This document shows positions 47,514 to 56,147 of a DNA stretch of 64,000 nt, piece by piece. Source of the DNA: Achromobacter sp. UMC71 (GTDB lineage Bacteria > Pseudomonadota > Gammaproteobacteria > Burkholderiales > Burkholderiaceae_B); NCBI RefSeq assembly GCF_014170305.1, contig NZ_LZZT01000045.1, forward strand, positions 287,121 to 351,120. The letters run 5' to 3'. Made by a program: the position numbers and the translations under genes. Positions within the stretch are counted from its first letter, which is position 1; each line of letters begins with the position of its first letter. Below the pieces are notes generated by a model that worked only from the letters and a program-made list of their open reading frames with translations, was not told the DNA's origin and ran no database searches.

Positions 47514-48404
47514 ATGTCCCGCCCCGACCTCAATCTGCTGCTGACCCTGGACGTCCTGCTGGCCGAAGGCAACGTCGCCCGGGCGGCGCGCCGTCTGCAC
47601 CTGAGCCCGTCGGCCATGAGCCGGGCGCTGGCCCGCCTGCGTGAAACCACCGGCGATCCCCTGCTGGTGCGGGCCGGCCGCGGCCTGGTGCCCACGCCCC
47701 GTGCCATCGAACTGCGCGATCACGTCGCCCAGCTGGTGCAGGACGCCCGTGCCGTGCTGCGCCCCGCCGAGCTGCTGGACCCGGCGCGGCTGGCGCGCAC
47801 CTTCACGCTGCGCACCAGCGACGGCTTCGTGGAAAATTTCGGCGCGGCCCTGATCGCGCTGGCCGGCCGCGAGGCGCCCGGCGTCACACTGCGCTTCGTC
47901 GCCAAGACCGACAAGAACAGCGCCCCGCTGCGCGACGGCAGCGTAGACCTGGAAACCGGCGTCATCGGCTCGGGCAGCAGCCCCGAGATCCGCACCCGCG
48001 CCCTGTTTCGCGACCGCTTCATCGGCGCAGTGCGCGCCGGCCATCCGCTGGCCAAGGGCAAGATCACACCGGCCCGCTACGCGGCCGGCCAGCACGTGCT
48101 GGTGTCGCGGCGCGGGCTGGACAAAGGCCCCATCGACGAGGCCTTGGCCGCCTTGGGCCTGACCCGTCAGGTCGCCACCATCGTGGCTGGCTTTTCCGAT
48201 GCGCTGACCCTGGCGCGCGGCACCGACCTGATCGCCAGCGTGCCCGAACGCCACACCGGCAATCTGCGCGCCGGCATGCACAGCTTTGCGCTGCCCGTCG
48301 GCACGCCGGAAATCACCGTATCCATGCTGTGGCATCCGCGCATGGACGCCGACCCCGGCCACCGCTGGTTAAGGGAGAGCGTGCGGCAGGTGTGCTCGGG
48401 TTAG
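47514..48404 (+). CDS. LysR-family transcriptional regulator
   Basis: 296 residues with helix-turn-helix at 1-60 (LNLLLTLDVLLAEGNVARAARRLHLSPSAMSRALARLRE) and an effector domain beginning FTLRTSDGFVENFG, like the NodD/NahR-type branch. It is divergent from the repeat-bearing MFS gene across about 160 bp and is its most likely regulator. The ATG at 47514 gives the family start. Confidence 0.88.
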   Translation: MSRPDLNLLLTLDVLLAEGNVARAARRLHLSPSAMSRALARLRETTGDPLLVRAGRGLVPTPRAIELRDHVAQLVQDARAVLRPAELLDPARLARTFTLRTSDGFVENFGAALIALAGREAPGVTLRFVAKTDKNSAPLRDGSVDLETGVIGSGSSPEIRTRALFRDRFIGAVRAGHPLAKGKITPARYAAGQHVLVSRRGLDKGPIDEALAALGLTRQVATIVAGFSDALTLARGTDLIASVPERHTGNLRAGMHSFALPVGTPEITVSMLWHPRMDADPGHRWLRESVRQVCSG

Positions 48405-48424
48405 CGCCGCCCCGCGCCCGCTCG

Positions 48425-49459
48425 CTAGGCCCGCAGCCGGGCCCGTTCCGGCCACATCCAGGACTGCTCGCGGAATTCCTGCGGCGGCATGTCGTAGGCG
48501 CGCCGAAACGCGCGGGTAAAGTCCGACGCGCTGCCGAACCCCAGCCCATAGGCGACTTCCATCACGGTCAGATGCGGATACCGCACCAGCTCCTCGGCCG
48601 CCAGCCGCAGCCGCAGCAGACGGATATACGCGCCCAGTCCGCCCTCGTGCTGGAACAGCCGGTACACCGTCGGGCGCGGCAGCCGCAGCGCCTGCACCAC
48701 GGATTCCGGCGTCAGCTCCGCCTGGTGCAGGTTGGCCTGGATGTAGCGGCGCACTTCGCCGAACATCGCTGCCCGCACCGCCGCCCGGGCATTGCCCGCC
48801 AGCCCGGCCTCTTTGCCGAAGGCGGCCAACAGCAGGCGCACGCAGTCGGTGATGCCGGCCTGGACCTGCGCCGCGCTCAGGCTGCACACCGACTGCCCCA
48901 GCGCGGCCGCCTGGCTGATCGCCAGGCGGGTCAGCGGCATCGTGTCGCGCAGCATCCGGCCGTGAATAGCCTGCGGGTCCGGAAACACTTCCTGCACCAG
49001 GCCCGCCGGCACGAAGAAGGTCAGCATGCGGCAGGCATGGCGCAGCATCCGCACCGGCTGGCCCAGGTCCACCGCCAGCACCCGCGCCGCGCCGCCCTCG
49101 TCCCCCGCGCGCGGTCCATTGCGCACCGACACCCCGTCCACGCCCCCTTCCAGGAACACATGGAACGCGAAGTCGCGGATGTTGTCCCGGGAAATGCGCA
49201 CCAGCGACCGTTCCAGCCGCATCGCGTCGGAACGGCAGTCGGTGAACATCAGTTGGCCGACGCGGTAACGGTCGATCGAGGCGTTGAAGGGTTGCTGCAG
49301 CGCATCAAGGCTTGGCAGCACGTCCACCACGTGCCCGACCTGGTCGCGCCAGGCCAGCAAACGGCGTTCGGGGGCCTGCGCCGCGACATCGAAATGATGA
49401 TGGGCGATATCGGGCGGAAGCGGCGGCGTCGAGCCGGCCAGGTAAGCATTCGGATTCAC
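48425..49459 (-). CDS. AraC-family transcriptional regulator (AraC_binding_2-like N-terminus)
   Basis: 344 residues from a GTG start (VNPNAYLAGS). The C-terminal AraC DNA-binding domain has two helix-turn-helices (about 245-340: LTPESVVQALRLPRPTVYRLFQ, then MEVAYGLGFGSASDFTRAFRRAYDMPPQEFR). The N-terminal half, with FDVAAQAPERRLLAWRDQVGHVVDV, resembles the AraC_binding_2 sensor domain of FeaR-like activators. No ATG lies near; the promoter TTGCCT-16-TATGCT predicts a start about 37 nt upstream of this GTG. The target is unknown. Confidence 0.8.
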   Translation of the reverse strand: MNPNAYLAGSTPPLPPDIAHHHFDVAAQAPERRLLAWRDQVGHVVDVLPSLDALQQPFNASIDRYRVGQLMFTDCRSDAMRLERSLVRISRDNIRDFAFHVFLEGGVDGVSVRNGPRAGDEGGAARVLAVDLGQPVRMLRHACRMLTFFVPAGLVQEVFPDPQAIHGRMLRDTMPLTRLAISQAAALGQSVCSLSAAQVQAGITDCVRLLLAAFGKEAGLAGNARAAVRAAMFGEVRRYIQANLHQAELTPESVVQALRLPRPTVYRLFQHEGGLGAYIRLLRLRLAAEELVRYPHLTVMEVAYGLGFGSASDFTRAFRRAYDMPPQEFREQSWMWPERARLRA

Positions 49460-49503
49460 GCTTGGAGATCGCTGCGCGGATGGCTGCAGGCTGAGCTGTC
49501 CAG

Positions 49504-49531
49504 AGCATAACAAAAAGTAAATACCAGGCAA
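49504..49531 (-). promoter_or_regulatory. Sigma-70 promoter of the AraC-family gene
   Basis: On the minus strand TTGCCT (plus 49526-49531) and TATGCT (plus 49504-49509) are separated by 16 bp. Transcription would begin near 49497. Confidence 0.55.
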
Positions 49532-49548
49532 AAAGACCGAAACTGAGA

Positions 49549-49567
49549 CGCACGGTATAGCCGTGCG
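49549..49567. repeat. Perfect inverted repeat, possible operator
   Basis: CGCACGG-TATAG-CCGTGCG, 7-bp arms. It lies about 18 bp upstream of the AraC gene -35, where an activator such as the AraC protein itself or another regulator could bind; it could also fold at the 5' end of a plus-strand transcript. Confidence 0.45.
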
Positions 49568-49721
49568 ACCGACAGTATCTAAGCTGGCTGCGAGATCCCG
49601 CAGCAGTATGCGGACTCGGGCCGAAGTACCGCAAGCAGGCGGGGCGCAGCGATCAGGTTTCTCGCGCTGCGCCGCACAGCTATTTCGCGCATTCCCCCTC
49701 CCCGGGGAATGCGCTTTTTTT
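49568..49721 (+). ncRNA. Candidate small RNA or leader ending in an orphan terminator
   Basis: The 344-bp gap 49460-49803 holds the AraC promoter on the left and, on the right, a very strong plus-strand terminator that follows no plus-strand gene; the nearest upstream plus-strand ORF ends at 48404. A transcript ending there would start in the gap. The sequence between is rich in local complementarity, for example GGCTGCGAGATCCCGCAGC near 49586. No convincing plus-strand sigma-70 promoter was found, so the 5' end is only indicative. Confidence 0.3.
49687..49721 (+). terminator. Strong intrinsic terminator with no gene upstream
   Basis: GCGCATTCCCC (49687-49697) and GGGGAATGCGC (49704-49714) make a perfect 11-bp stem with loop CTCCCC, followed by seven T residues. 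It works in the plus direction and precedes the acetyltransferase gene. Confidence 0.85.
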
Positions 49722-49803
49722 GTCATTGCGCGCCAGCGCAGGAGAGGCTTCGCGAAACAGCTACCATAGCGCTTTTGCCCGTTTACGCTGCGCCGCCACA
49801 TCC

Positions 49804-50295
49804 ATGCCCACCCTGGTATTCCGCTCGCCCCGCCCCGCCGACACCGACCGCTGCTTCCAGATCGAAACCACGGCCTACGAAGGCGACGAGGCCGCCACCC
49901 ACGCCAAGATCGCCACCCGCATCGCGCAATATCCCCAAGGGTTCCTGCTGCTGGAAGCGGACGGCGGCATCGTCGGTTTCATCAACAGCGGCTGCGCCCA
50001 CGATGTGACCATGTCGGACGAGGCCTTCAAGGAGCTCGTCGGCCACGACCCGGACGCGCCCAACGTGGTGATCATGTCCGTGGTCGTGGACCCGGCCCAC
50101 CAGGGCAAGGGCTATTCCAGCCTGCTGATGCGCAAGTTTGTCGACAATGCCCGGCAGTTGGGCAAGCAGACCATCCACCTGATGTGCAAGGAGCGCCACG
50201 TCGCGCTCTACCGCAAGCTGGGCTACCGCTACGTGCGGCCTTCGCCGTCCGATCACGGCGGTATGTCGTGGCATGAAATGGTGATGGACCTGTAG
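49804..50295 (+). CDS. GNAT-family N-acetyltransferase
   Basis: 163 residues, one GNAT domain. Motif A reads VVIMSVVVDPAHQGKGYSSLLMRKFVDNA; the C-terminal ERHVALYRKLGYRYVRPSPSDHGG resembles AANAT-like arylalkylamine or small-amine acetyltransferases. It acetylates an unknown amine. The ATG at 49804 begins just after the AT-richer leader; no strong ribosome-binding site is evident. A strong terminator isolates it from upstream transcription. Confidence 0.85.
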   Translation: MPTLVFRSPRPADTDRCFQIETTAYEGDEAATHAKIATRIAQYPQGFLLLEADGGIVGFINSGCAHDVTMSDEAFKELVGHDPDAPNVVIMSVVVDPAHQGKGYSSLLMRKFVDNARQLGKQTIHLMCKERHVALYRKLGYRYVRPSPSDHGGMSWHEMVMDL

Positions 50296-50360
50296 CGGCG
50301 CCTCTGCCGGGCCGCCAGGCGCTGTGCGCCGCGGCCCGACGACACTGCGCCATCCCGCCG

Positions 50361-51341
50361 TCAGTCCAGCTGGATCTTCGCGCTGTCGATGATTTCCTTC
50401 CAGCGTTTGGTCTCTTCACCGGACAGCTTGGCCAGGTCTTCGCTGGTGCCGGGGAACGGCACCGCGCCCTGGTCGGCTAGTTGCCCCACCAGCGCCTTGT
50501 CGTTGGCAATCGCGATCACCGTGTCCTGCAGCTTGCGGATCACCAGTGGATCCGTGCCCGCCGGCGCCATCACCCCGTACCACGACTCGACCACCGCGTC
50601 CTTCACGCCCGCCTCGGCCAGCGTCGGCACGTCCTTGATGGACGCGCTGCGCTTGTCGCTGGCCACCGCCAGCACCCGCACCTGCCCCGACTTCACGTAA
50701 GGCAACACATTGGGCAGGTTCGCGAACAGTACCTGCACCTGGCCCGACAGCAGGTCCGACGTTGCCGGCCCTGCCCCGCGGTAAGGCACATGCTCGAACT
50801 TGGCGCCCGAGCGGAACATGAACAGCTCGCCGGTCAGGTGATTGACCGAGCCCATGCCCGCCGACGCCATGTTCAGCTTGCCGGGATTGGCACGGCCATA
50901 CGCCACCAACTCGTCCACCGTCTTGGCCGGCGCGTCCTTGGACACCGCCAGCACATTGGGCACCGTCGAGAACAACGCCACCGGCGCGAAATCCTTGTCG
51001 GCGTTGTACGGCAGGTTCTTGGACAGCAGCGGCAGGATCGACTGCTGGCCCATCGTCGCCAGCAACAGCGTGTAGCCATCGGGCGCCGCCTTCGCCACGA
51101 AATTGGCCCCGATGCTGCCGCCCCCGCCCGGCTTGTTCTCCACGATCACCGTCTGGCCCAGCGCTTCGGACATGTGGTTGGCCAGCAGCCGCCCCATCAG
51201 GTTCACCGTGCCGCCCGGCGCGAACGGCACCACCAGCGTGATCGGTTTGCTGGGATAGGCCGCCGGGGCCGCCTGGGCGCCCAGGCTGATCCCCCATGCC
51301 GCGGCCAGCGCCACGGCGAACTTCGGCAATGCATTGACCAT
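50361..51341 (-). CDS. Bug-family periplasmic solute-binding protein
   Basis: 326 residues with signal peptide (AVALAAAWGISLGAQAA) and Bug motifs YPSKPITLVVPFAPGGTVN, VENKPGGGGSIGANFVA and the PYRGAGPATSDLLSGQVQVLF block. It binds a carboxylated ligand in the periplasm. It lies 108 bp downstream of the lyase gene on the same strand and probably serves the same substrate. No TctAB genes are present. Confidence 0.92.
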   Translation of the reverse strand: MVNALPKFAVALAAAWGISLGAQAAPAAYPSKPITLVVPFAPGGTVNLMGRLLANHMSEALGQTVIVENKPGGGGSIGANFVAKAAPDGYTLLLATMGQQSILPLLSKNLPYNADKDFAPVALFSTVPNVLAVSKDAPAKTVDELVAYGRANPGKLNMASAGMGSVNHLTGELFMFRSGAKFEHVPYRGAGPATSDLLSGQVQVLFANLPNVLPYVKSGQVRVLAVASDKRSASIKDVPTLAEAGVKDAVVESWYGVMAPAGTDPLVIRKLQDTVIAIANDKALVGQLADQGAVPFPGTSEDLAKLSGEETKRWKEIIDSAKIQLD

Positions 51342-51449
51342 GATTGATATTCCCCTTGCTTGATGTGATTTATACGGCGGCGCAGGATGCCGCGCCGTGT
51401 GCCGTGGTTCTTGCGTCTGTCGGGTTGAACGGTTACGGGTGGCGCCGCC

Positions 51450-52973
51450 TTATGCCGTGGCCACGCCGGCTTCAGATGCCGCCAACGCGGCAGCCTGGCG
51501 CTGCAGCGCCTCGCGCGCATCCGCCGCCCGCTGCAGCGCCGCGTCGATCGCCGCCTGCTGCACGGCCAGCCGCGCGCGCTGCTCGCCGATATGCGCCCGC
51601 ACCAATTGCGGGGCCGGCCCGCCCTGCGACTGGCGCGCGGCCACGTTGCGCACCGGGTCCAGACAAGCGGCGATGTCCGCCTCGTCCAGCGTCACCGGAC
51701 GGCCCAATTGCCCAGCCGCCGCCGACGTGATCATCGCCGGCGTGATCGCGCGCGCCGGCAAGCCTTGCTCGAGCGCCTGCCGCACCACCGCGCCAATGAT
51801 GTGGTGCGCATCGCGGAACGACGCGTCCGCCCGTCGCACCAGCAGATCCGCCAGGTCCGTCACGGTCGAAAAGTCGTCCGCCGCGCGCGACGCCATGCGT
51901 TCGCGATTGGGCGCCACCTGCTCCACCAGCAGCTGCATCAGTTCCAGCGCCTTCAGCGCTTCCTCGCAGGACTCCCAGCAGGTACGGGTGCTTTCGCGGC
52001 TGCTGTCGCCGGAATGCGTGAAGTGGGTCGACTTCACCGTCGACAGCGCGGCCGCCGTCAGCCCGATCAGGTGCCCCGTCTTGCCGCGCAGGTACTCCAG
52101 CACCGCCGGATTCTTCTTCTGCGGCATGATGCTGGACGTGCTGGCGATGCTGTCCGGAAACGACAGATAGCCGAATTCCGGCGTCGACCAGATATAGAAG
52201 TCCTGCACCATGCGGCTGCAGGTGATCATCATGATCGACAGCGTTGCGCTCAGTTCCAAGGCGAAATCCCGCGACGCCACGCTGTCCAGCGCATTGGCCA
52301 GCGGACCGCTGAAGCCCAGCAGCGCGCTGGTGGCGCCGCGGTCGATCGGAAACGACGTGCCGGCCAGCGCGCAGGCGCCCAGCGGCGAGGCGTCAGCGGT
52401 TTCCAGCGCATGCGCCAGCCGGCCGATATCCCGCGACCAGGCATCCGCCAGCGCCGACAGGTAATAGCCATAGGTAATCGGCTGCGCCGCCTGCATGTGG
52501 GTGTAGCCCGGCATCACACAGTCCGCGTAGCGCTCGGCCTGCGCCAGCGCCGCTTGCGACACGCCGATCAACGCGGTACCGATGCGGGCCGCGAAATCGC
52601 GCGCCCGCATCCGGTCGATCGTGGCGCCGATGTCATTGCGGCTGCGGGCCGTATGCAACCGCCCGCCCAATTCCTGCCCCACCGCCTTGATCAGGTGGGC
52701 CTCGTAGTTGAAATAGGCCTCTTCACGCGCCGCGTCCAGCTCCACCGCGTGGGGCCCGTCCGCCTGCATCGCCAGCAAGGCCTGCGCCAGGCGCTGCGAC
52801 GCTGCGTGGTCCAGGATGCCCTGCTCGCGCAGCATCAGCAGATGCGCCAGGTTGACCTGGGTCAACATCTCGAAATTGGCGAAAAACTCCCGGTTCAAGC
52901 GCGGAAGAAAAAGATGCTGGAGCACCTGGGGGGCCAGGGGTTGCTTCAAGCGGGTGCTGACTTTGGATTCCAT
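51450..52973 (-). CDS. Argininosuccinate lyase / EDDS lyase-like C-N lyase
   Basis: 507 residues of the fumarase/aspartase superfamily with the signature SSIMPQKKNPAVLEYLR (about 275-291) and HTARSRNDI near 120, plus GYTHMQAAQP. The latter two match argininosuccinate lyases, but the gene sits with a Bug receptor and a divergent LysR regulator and not with arginine genes, which favours catabolic C-N cleavage such as that of ethylenediamine-disuccinate-like aminopolycarboxylates. The C-terminal tail beyond about 440 is longer than in ArgH and Ala-rich. The ATG at 52973 gives the family start. Confidence 0.78.
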   Translation of the reverse strand: MESKVSTRLKQPLAPQVLQHLFLPRLNREFFANFEMLTQVNLAHLLMLREQGILDHAASQRLAQALLAMQADGPHAVELDAAREEAYFNYEAHLIKAVGQELGGRLHTARSRNDIGATIDRMRARDFAARIGTALIGVSQAALAQAERYADCVMPGYTHMQAAQPITYGYYLSALADAWSRDIGRLAHALETADASPLGACALAGTSFPIDRGATSALLGFSGPLANALDSVASRDFALELSATLSIMMITCSRMVQDFYIWSTPEFGYLSFPDSIASTSSIMPQKKNPAVLEYLRGKTGHLIGLTAAALSTVKSTHFTHSGDSSRESTRTCWESCEEALKALELMQLLVEQVAPNRERMASRAADDFSTVTDLADLLVRRADASFRDAHHIIGAVVRQALEQGLPARAITPAMITSAAAGQLGRPVTLDEADIAACLDPVRNVAARQSQGGPAPQLVRAHIGEQRARLAVQQAAIDAALQRAADAREALQRQAAALAASEAGVATA

Positions 52974-53150
52974 ATCGGTCCGGTGCGAAACAAGGAAAAC
53001 CGTAGTCTCTCGCTCGGCCAATTCATACGTCAAATCAGATTCTTACGACTTCTCATACAAAATTGATATGATTAGACACGCCAGCCGCCGTGCCGCCAGG
53101 CCGCTTTGCTGGCCGCCCGTTCCCGCCCTGCCCGCCTAGGGATTTACCGC

Positions 53151-54044
53151 ATGAACTTCAAGCAAGTCGAAGCCTTCCGCGCCGTCATGATGACGCGCTC
53201 GATGACCACCGCCGCCGGCCTGCTGCATACCTCGCAGCCCAACGTCAGCCGCTGGATCGCGCTGCTGGAAAAGACCCTGGGCTTCGGCCTGTTCCAGCGG
53301 GTGGGCACGCGCATCATCCCCACGCCCGAAGCCGAAGCCTTCTACGCCGACGTCGAACGCGCCTTCATCGGCCTGGAATCCCTGAACGACAGCGCCAGCT
53401 CCATCCGCCGGCGCGGCACCGGGCTGCTGCGGGTCGGCGCGGTCGGCTCCATCACCCAATGCGTCCTGCCCGACGCCATCCGCCTGTTTCGCCGCAAGTT
53501 CTCGGACATCCCCGTCGTGGTCAACACCGGCGGCTCGGACGTCGTCGCCAAATGGCTCGCCACCGGCGTCTGCGATATCGGTTTCTGTTCCCTGCACACC
53601 GACCTGCCCGGCCTGCATTACGAACGCATCAACACCGCTCACGGCGCGGGCATCGTGCCCGCCGCACATCCGCTGGCCGCCAGGGCGCGGCTCACGCCCG
53701 CCGATTTCCACGACGAGAACTTCATCTCGCTGCCCGCCGGCAGTTTCAACCGCGCCGCCATTGACCGCTATTTTCCCGACGACGCCCGCATCCTGTCGAT
53801 CGAAACGCCCTACGCCACCACCATCTGCACCATGGTCAGCAAGGGGCTGGGCATCTCCATCGTCAATCCCGTCGTACCGCGCGCGCTGGGCATCCCGGAC
53901 CTGCGCGAGATTCCGTTTTCAGAAAAGGTCGAATTCCACAGTTACGCGGTCACGTCCGACCACTACCCGGTCAACACGCTGGCCCGGCGCATGGCCGAGT
54001 GCGTGCGGGAAACCTTCACCGCGCTGGATATGCCGGCGTACTGA
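53151..54044 (+). CDS. LysR-family transcriptional regulator
   Basis: 297 residues: helix-turn-helix at 1-60 (NFKQVEAFRAVMMTRSMTTAAGLLHTSQPNVSRWIALLE), effector domain starting LLRVGAVGSITQCVLP. It is divergent from the lyase-Bug pair across a 177-bp gap with an AT-rich core (53020-53075; possible -10 TATGAT at 53067-53072) and is their likely regulator. A fragment of a second LysR gene follows its stop directly. Confidence 0.9.
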   Translation: MNFKQVEAFRAVMMTRSMTTAAGLLHTSQPNVSRWIALLEKTLGFGLFQRVGTRIIPTPEAEAFYADVERAFIGLESLNDSASSIRRRGTGLLRVGAVGSITQCVLPDAIRLFRRKFSDIPVVVNTGGSDVVAKWLATGVCDIGFCSLHTDLPGLHYERINTAHGAGIVPAAHPLAARARLTPADFHDENFISLPAGSFNRAAIDRYFPDDARILSIETPYATTICTMVSKGLGISIVNPVVPRALGIPDLREIPFSEKVEFHSYAVTSDHYPVNTLARRMAECVRETFTALDMPAY

Positions 54045-54379
54045 CCACCGTCCGTCAACGTGACCGTGAGGTTCAGCGCATCACCGTGCCGCTGGAACGC
54101 GCCTGGGAAACCAACGACGGCGCGCTCGCGCGCAGCTGGGCGCTGGCCGGCCGCGGCATCGCCCGCAAGACCATCTGGGACGCCGCCGAAGACCTGCGCG
54201 CCGGCCGCCTGCAAGTCCTGCTGCCCGACTACAGCGTGGCCGAAGCCGGCGTGCACGCCGTCTTTCAAGGCACCCGCTACATGGCGCCCCGCGTGCGTCG
54301 ATTGCTGGACTTCCTGATCGAGCGTTTCGACCATGCCAGCGAAGAACTACTGCCTGGCAGCCCGCCGCGTCTGCCCTAG
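54045..54379 (+). pseudogene. C-terminal remnant of a second LysR-family regulator
   Basis: Translation from about 54050 gives VPLERAWETNDGALARSWALAGRGIARKTIWD ... LQVLLPDYSVAEAGVHAVFQGTRYMAPRVRRLLDFLIERFDHASEE, the last third of a CrgA-type LysR effector domain. No helix-turn-helix or first effector lobe remains, and the fragment starts right at the stop of the intact LysR gene. A deletion has probably joined two regulator loci. Its stop overlaps the convergent merR-like stop by 4 nt. Confidence 0.75.
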
Positions 54380-54795
54380 GCGTCTTTACCCAGCACACGC
54401 GACAGCACCCGGCTGGCGTTGGCCGAACAATCCAGATCGTCCGGCCTGGCCTCGATGTCCTCGATGTCCTCGATCACCGCCGCCAGTTGCGCCTTGTTGT
54501 TGGCCAGCTTCGCCTGCAACGCCTCGATCTCGGCGACCTTGCGACGCAGCGCCGCCAACAGCGCGCCTTGATCCCAGTCGCCCTGCCCGGACGGCAGCAA
54601 CGGCCGGATCTCATCCAGACTGAAACCGGCCTGCTGCGCGGTCGTGATCAGCGCCAGCGCCAGCGCCGCCTCGGGCGGGTAGACGCGATAGCCATTGGCG
54701 CCCCGGGCCGCCATCTTCAGCAGGCCGCGGCTTTCATAGAAGCGGATACGCGACGCGGCCAGTCCGGTGCGCTTGGCCAATTCTCCGATATTCAA
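54376..54795 (-). CDS. MerR-family transcriptional regulator
   Basis: 139 residues from a TTG start (LNIGELAKRTGLAASRIRFYESRGLL). The winged helix occupies about 1-70 and the dimerisation coiled coil about 75-120 (LLAALRRKVAEIEALQAKLANNKAQLAAVIEDIEDIE). Only one cysteine is in the tail, so neither an Fe-S SoxR nor a classical metal sensor; an organic-ligand or redox sensor is more likely. AAGGGG lies six bases before the TTG. It is divergent from an Old Yellow Enzyme gene whose promoter carries the MerR dyad. Confidence 0.85.
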   Translation of the reverse strand: MNIGELAKRTGLAASRIRFYESRGLLKMAARGANGYRVYPPEAALALALITTAQQAGFSLDEIRPLLPSGQGDWDQGALLAALRRKVAEIEALQAKLANNKAQLAAVIEDIEDIEARPDDLDCSANASRVLSRVLGKDA

Positions 54796-54842
54796 CGTTT
54801 TCCCCTTTTGCCGCCGCACCCGCAAAAAGCGCGCGCCAGCGC

Positions 54843-54873
54843 TTGACCTTCAATCTAACTTGAAGGTTAAGGT
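54843..54873 (+). promoter_or_regulatory. MerR-type promoter with 19-bp spacer and central dyad
   Basis: TTGACC (54843-54848) and TAAGGT (54868-54873) are separated by 19 bp, the over-long spacer characteristic of MerR-activated promoters. Within it ACCTTCAA (54846-54853) and TTGAAGGT (54860-54867) are perfect arms around TCTAAC. The promoter points to the flavin oxidoreductase; the dyad also covers the merR upstream region. Confidence 0.85.
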
Positions 54874-54902
54874 CTGGCAATCCCTGACTCCGTAAGCACA
54901 TC

Positions 54903-56147
54903 ATGTCCCTGTTCTCGCCCCTTACCCTGCCTTCGGGCAGCGTCATCCCGAACCGCATCGCCAAAGCCGCCATGGAAGAAAACATGGCCGATGACAATCA
55001 CGCCCCCTCCGCCGCGCTGATCCGCCTGTACCGTTCCTGGGCAGAGGGCGAGGCCGGCCTCATCATCACCGGCAACGTCATGATCGATGCCCGCGCCATG
55101 ACCGGCCCCGGCGGCGTCGTGCTGGAAAACGACCGTCATCTGGACCGCTTCAAGGCTTGGTCGGACGCCGCGCGTTCACACGGCGCACAAGCCTGGATGC
55201 AGATCAACCACCCCGGCCGCCAGATGCCCGCCGCCCTCGGCCAGGAAACCCTGGCGCCGTCCGCGGTCGCCCTGGACCTGGGCGCGCAATCCAAAAGGTT
55301 CGGCGTCCCGCGTGAAATGACAGCCGCCGACATCGCCGACGTCGAACACCGCTACGCCGCCACCGCCGCGCTTGCCGAGCGCGCCGGATTCACGGGCGTG
55401 CAGATCCATGCCGCGCACGGTTATCTGATCAGCCAGTTCCTGTCGCCGTTATCGAACCGCCGCCAGGATCGCTGGGGCGGCAGCCTGGAAAATCGTGCCC
55501 GCCTGCTGCTGGACACCGTGCGGCGCGTGCGCGCCGCCGTCAGCCCGGGCTTTGCCATTGCCGTCAAACTCAACTCGGCCGATTTCCAGCGCGGCGGCTT
55601 CTCGCCGGAAGACGCCCGCCACGTGATCGAGATGCTGGCGCCGCTGGGTGTGGACCTGGTCGAGTTGTCCGGCGGTAGCTACGAAGCCCCCGCCATGATG
55701 GGCGCCGCGCGAGACGAACGCACCCTGGCGCGCGAGGCCTATTTCCTGGATTTCGCCCGCGACATCGCCGCGGTCGCCACCATGCCCCTGATGGTCACCG
55801 GCGGCATCCGGCGCCGCGCCGTCGCGGACCAGGTGATCGACAGCGGCATCGCCATGGCCGGCATCGCCACCGCCTTGGCCATCGAACCGGACCTGCCTCG
55901 CCGCTGGCGCCAGGGACAAGCCAGCGCGCCCCAACTCAAGCCCATCCACTGGAAAGACAAGGTGCTGGCCACCGCCGCGCACATGGCGGCCGTGAAATAC
56001 CAACTGACCCGCCTCAGCCGCCAACGCCGTCCCGCGCCCGGCGTGTCACCCGTCTGGGCGCTGGTCGTGTCGCAAGCCGGCGCCCAGCGCCGGACCTGCC
56101 GGTATCGCCGCTGGATGCAAGCGCGCGCGGACAGCGCCAGGGCGTAG
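54903..56147 (+). CDS. Old Yellow Enzyme-family NADH:flavin oxidoreductase
   Basis: 414 residues, FMN-binding TIM barrel. HAAHGYLISQFLSPLSNRRQDRWGGSLENRARLL is the OYE signature; QINHPGRQ and the MVTGGIRRRAVADQVIDSG phosphate loop complete the FMN site. It would reduce activated alkenes, quinones or nitro compounds with NAD(P)H. The C-terminus after about 360 is Arg-rich and longer than the minimal family. Control by the divergent MerR protein is shown by the promoter, suggesting response to an electrophile. Confidence 0.88.
   Translation: MSLFSPLTLPSGSVIPNRIAKAAMEENMADDNHAPSAALIRLYRSWAEGEAGLIITGNVMIDARAMTGPGGVVLENDRHLDRFKAWSDAARSHGAQAWMQINHPGRQMPAALGQETLAPSAVALDLGAQSKRFGVPREMTAADIADVEHRYAATAALAERAGFTGVQIHAAHGYLISQFLSPLSNRRQDRWGGSLENRARLLLDTVRRVRAAVSPGFAIAVKLNSADFQRGGFSPEDARHVIEMLAPLGVDLVELSGGSYEAPAMMGAARDERTLAREAYFLDFARDIAAVATMPLMVTGGIRRRAVADQVIDSGIAMAGIATALAIEPDLPRRWRQGQASAPQLKPIHWKDKVLATAAHMAAVKYQLTRLSRQRRPAPGVSPVWALVVSQAGAQRRTCRYRRWMQARADSARA

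Noticed and set aside
51450..52973. Housekeeping argininosuccinate lyase (argH)
   Set aside because: Family match is good but gene context is catabolic and the C-terminus is extended, so the symbol was not assigned.
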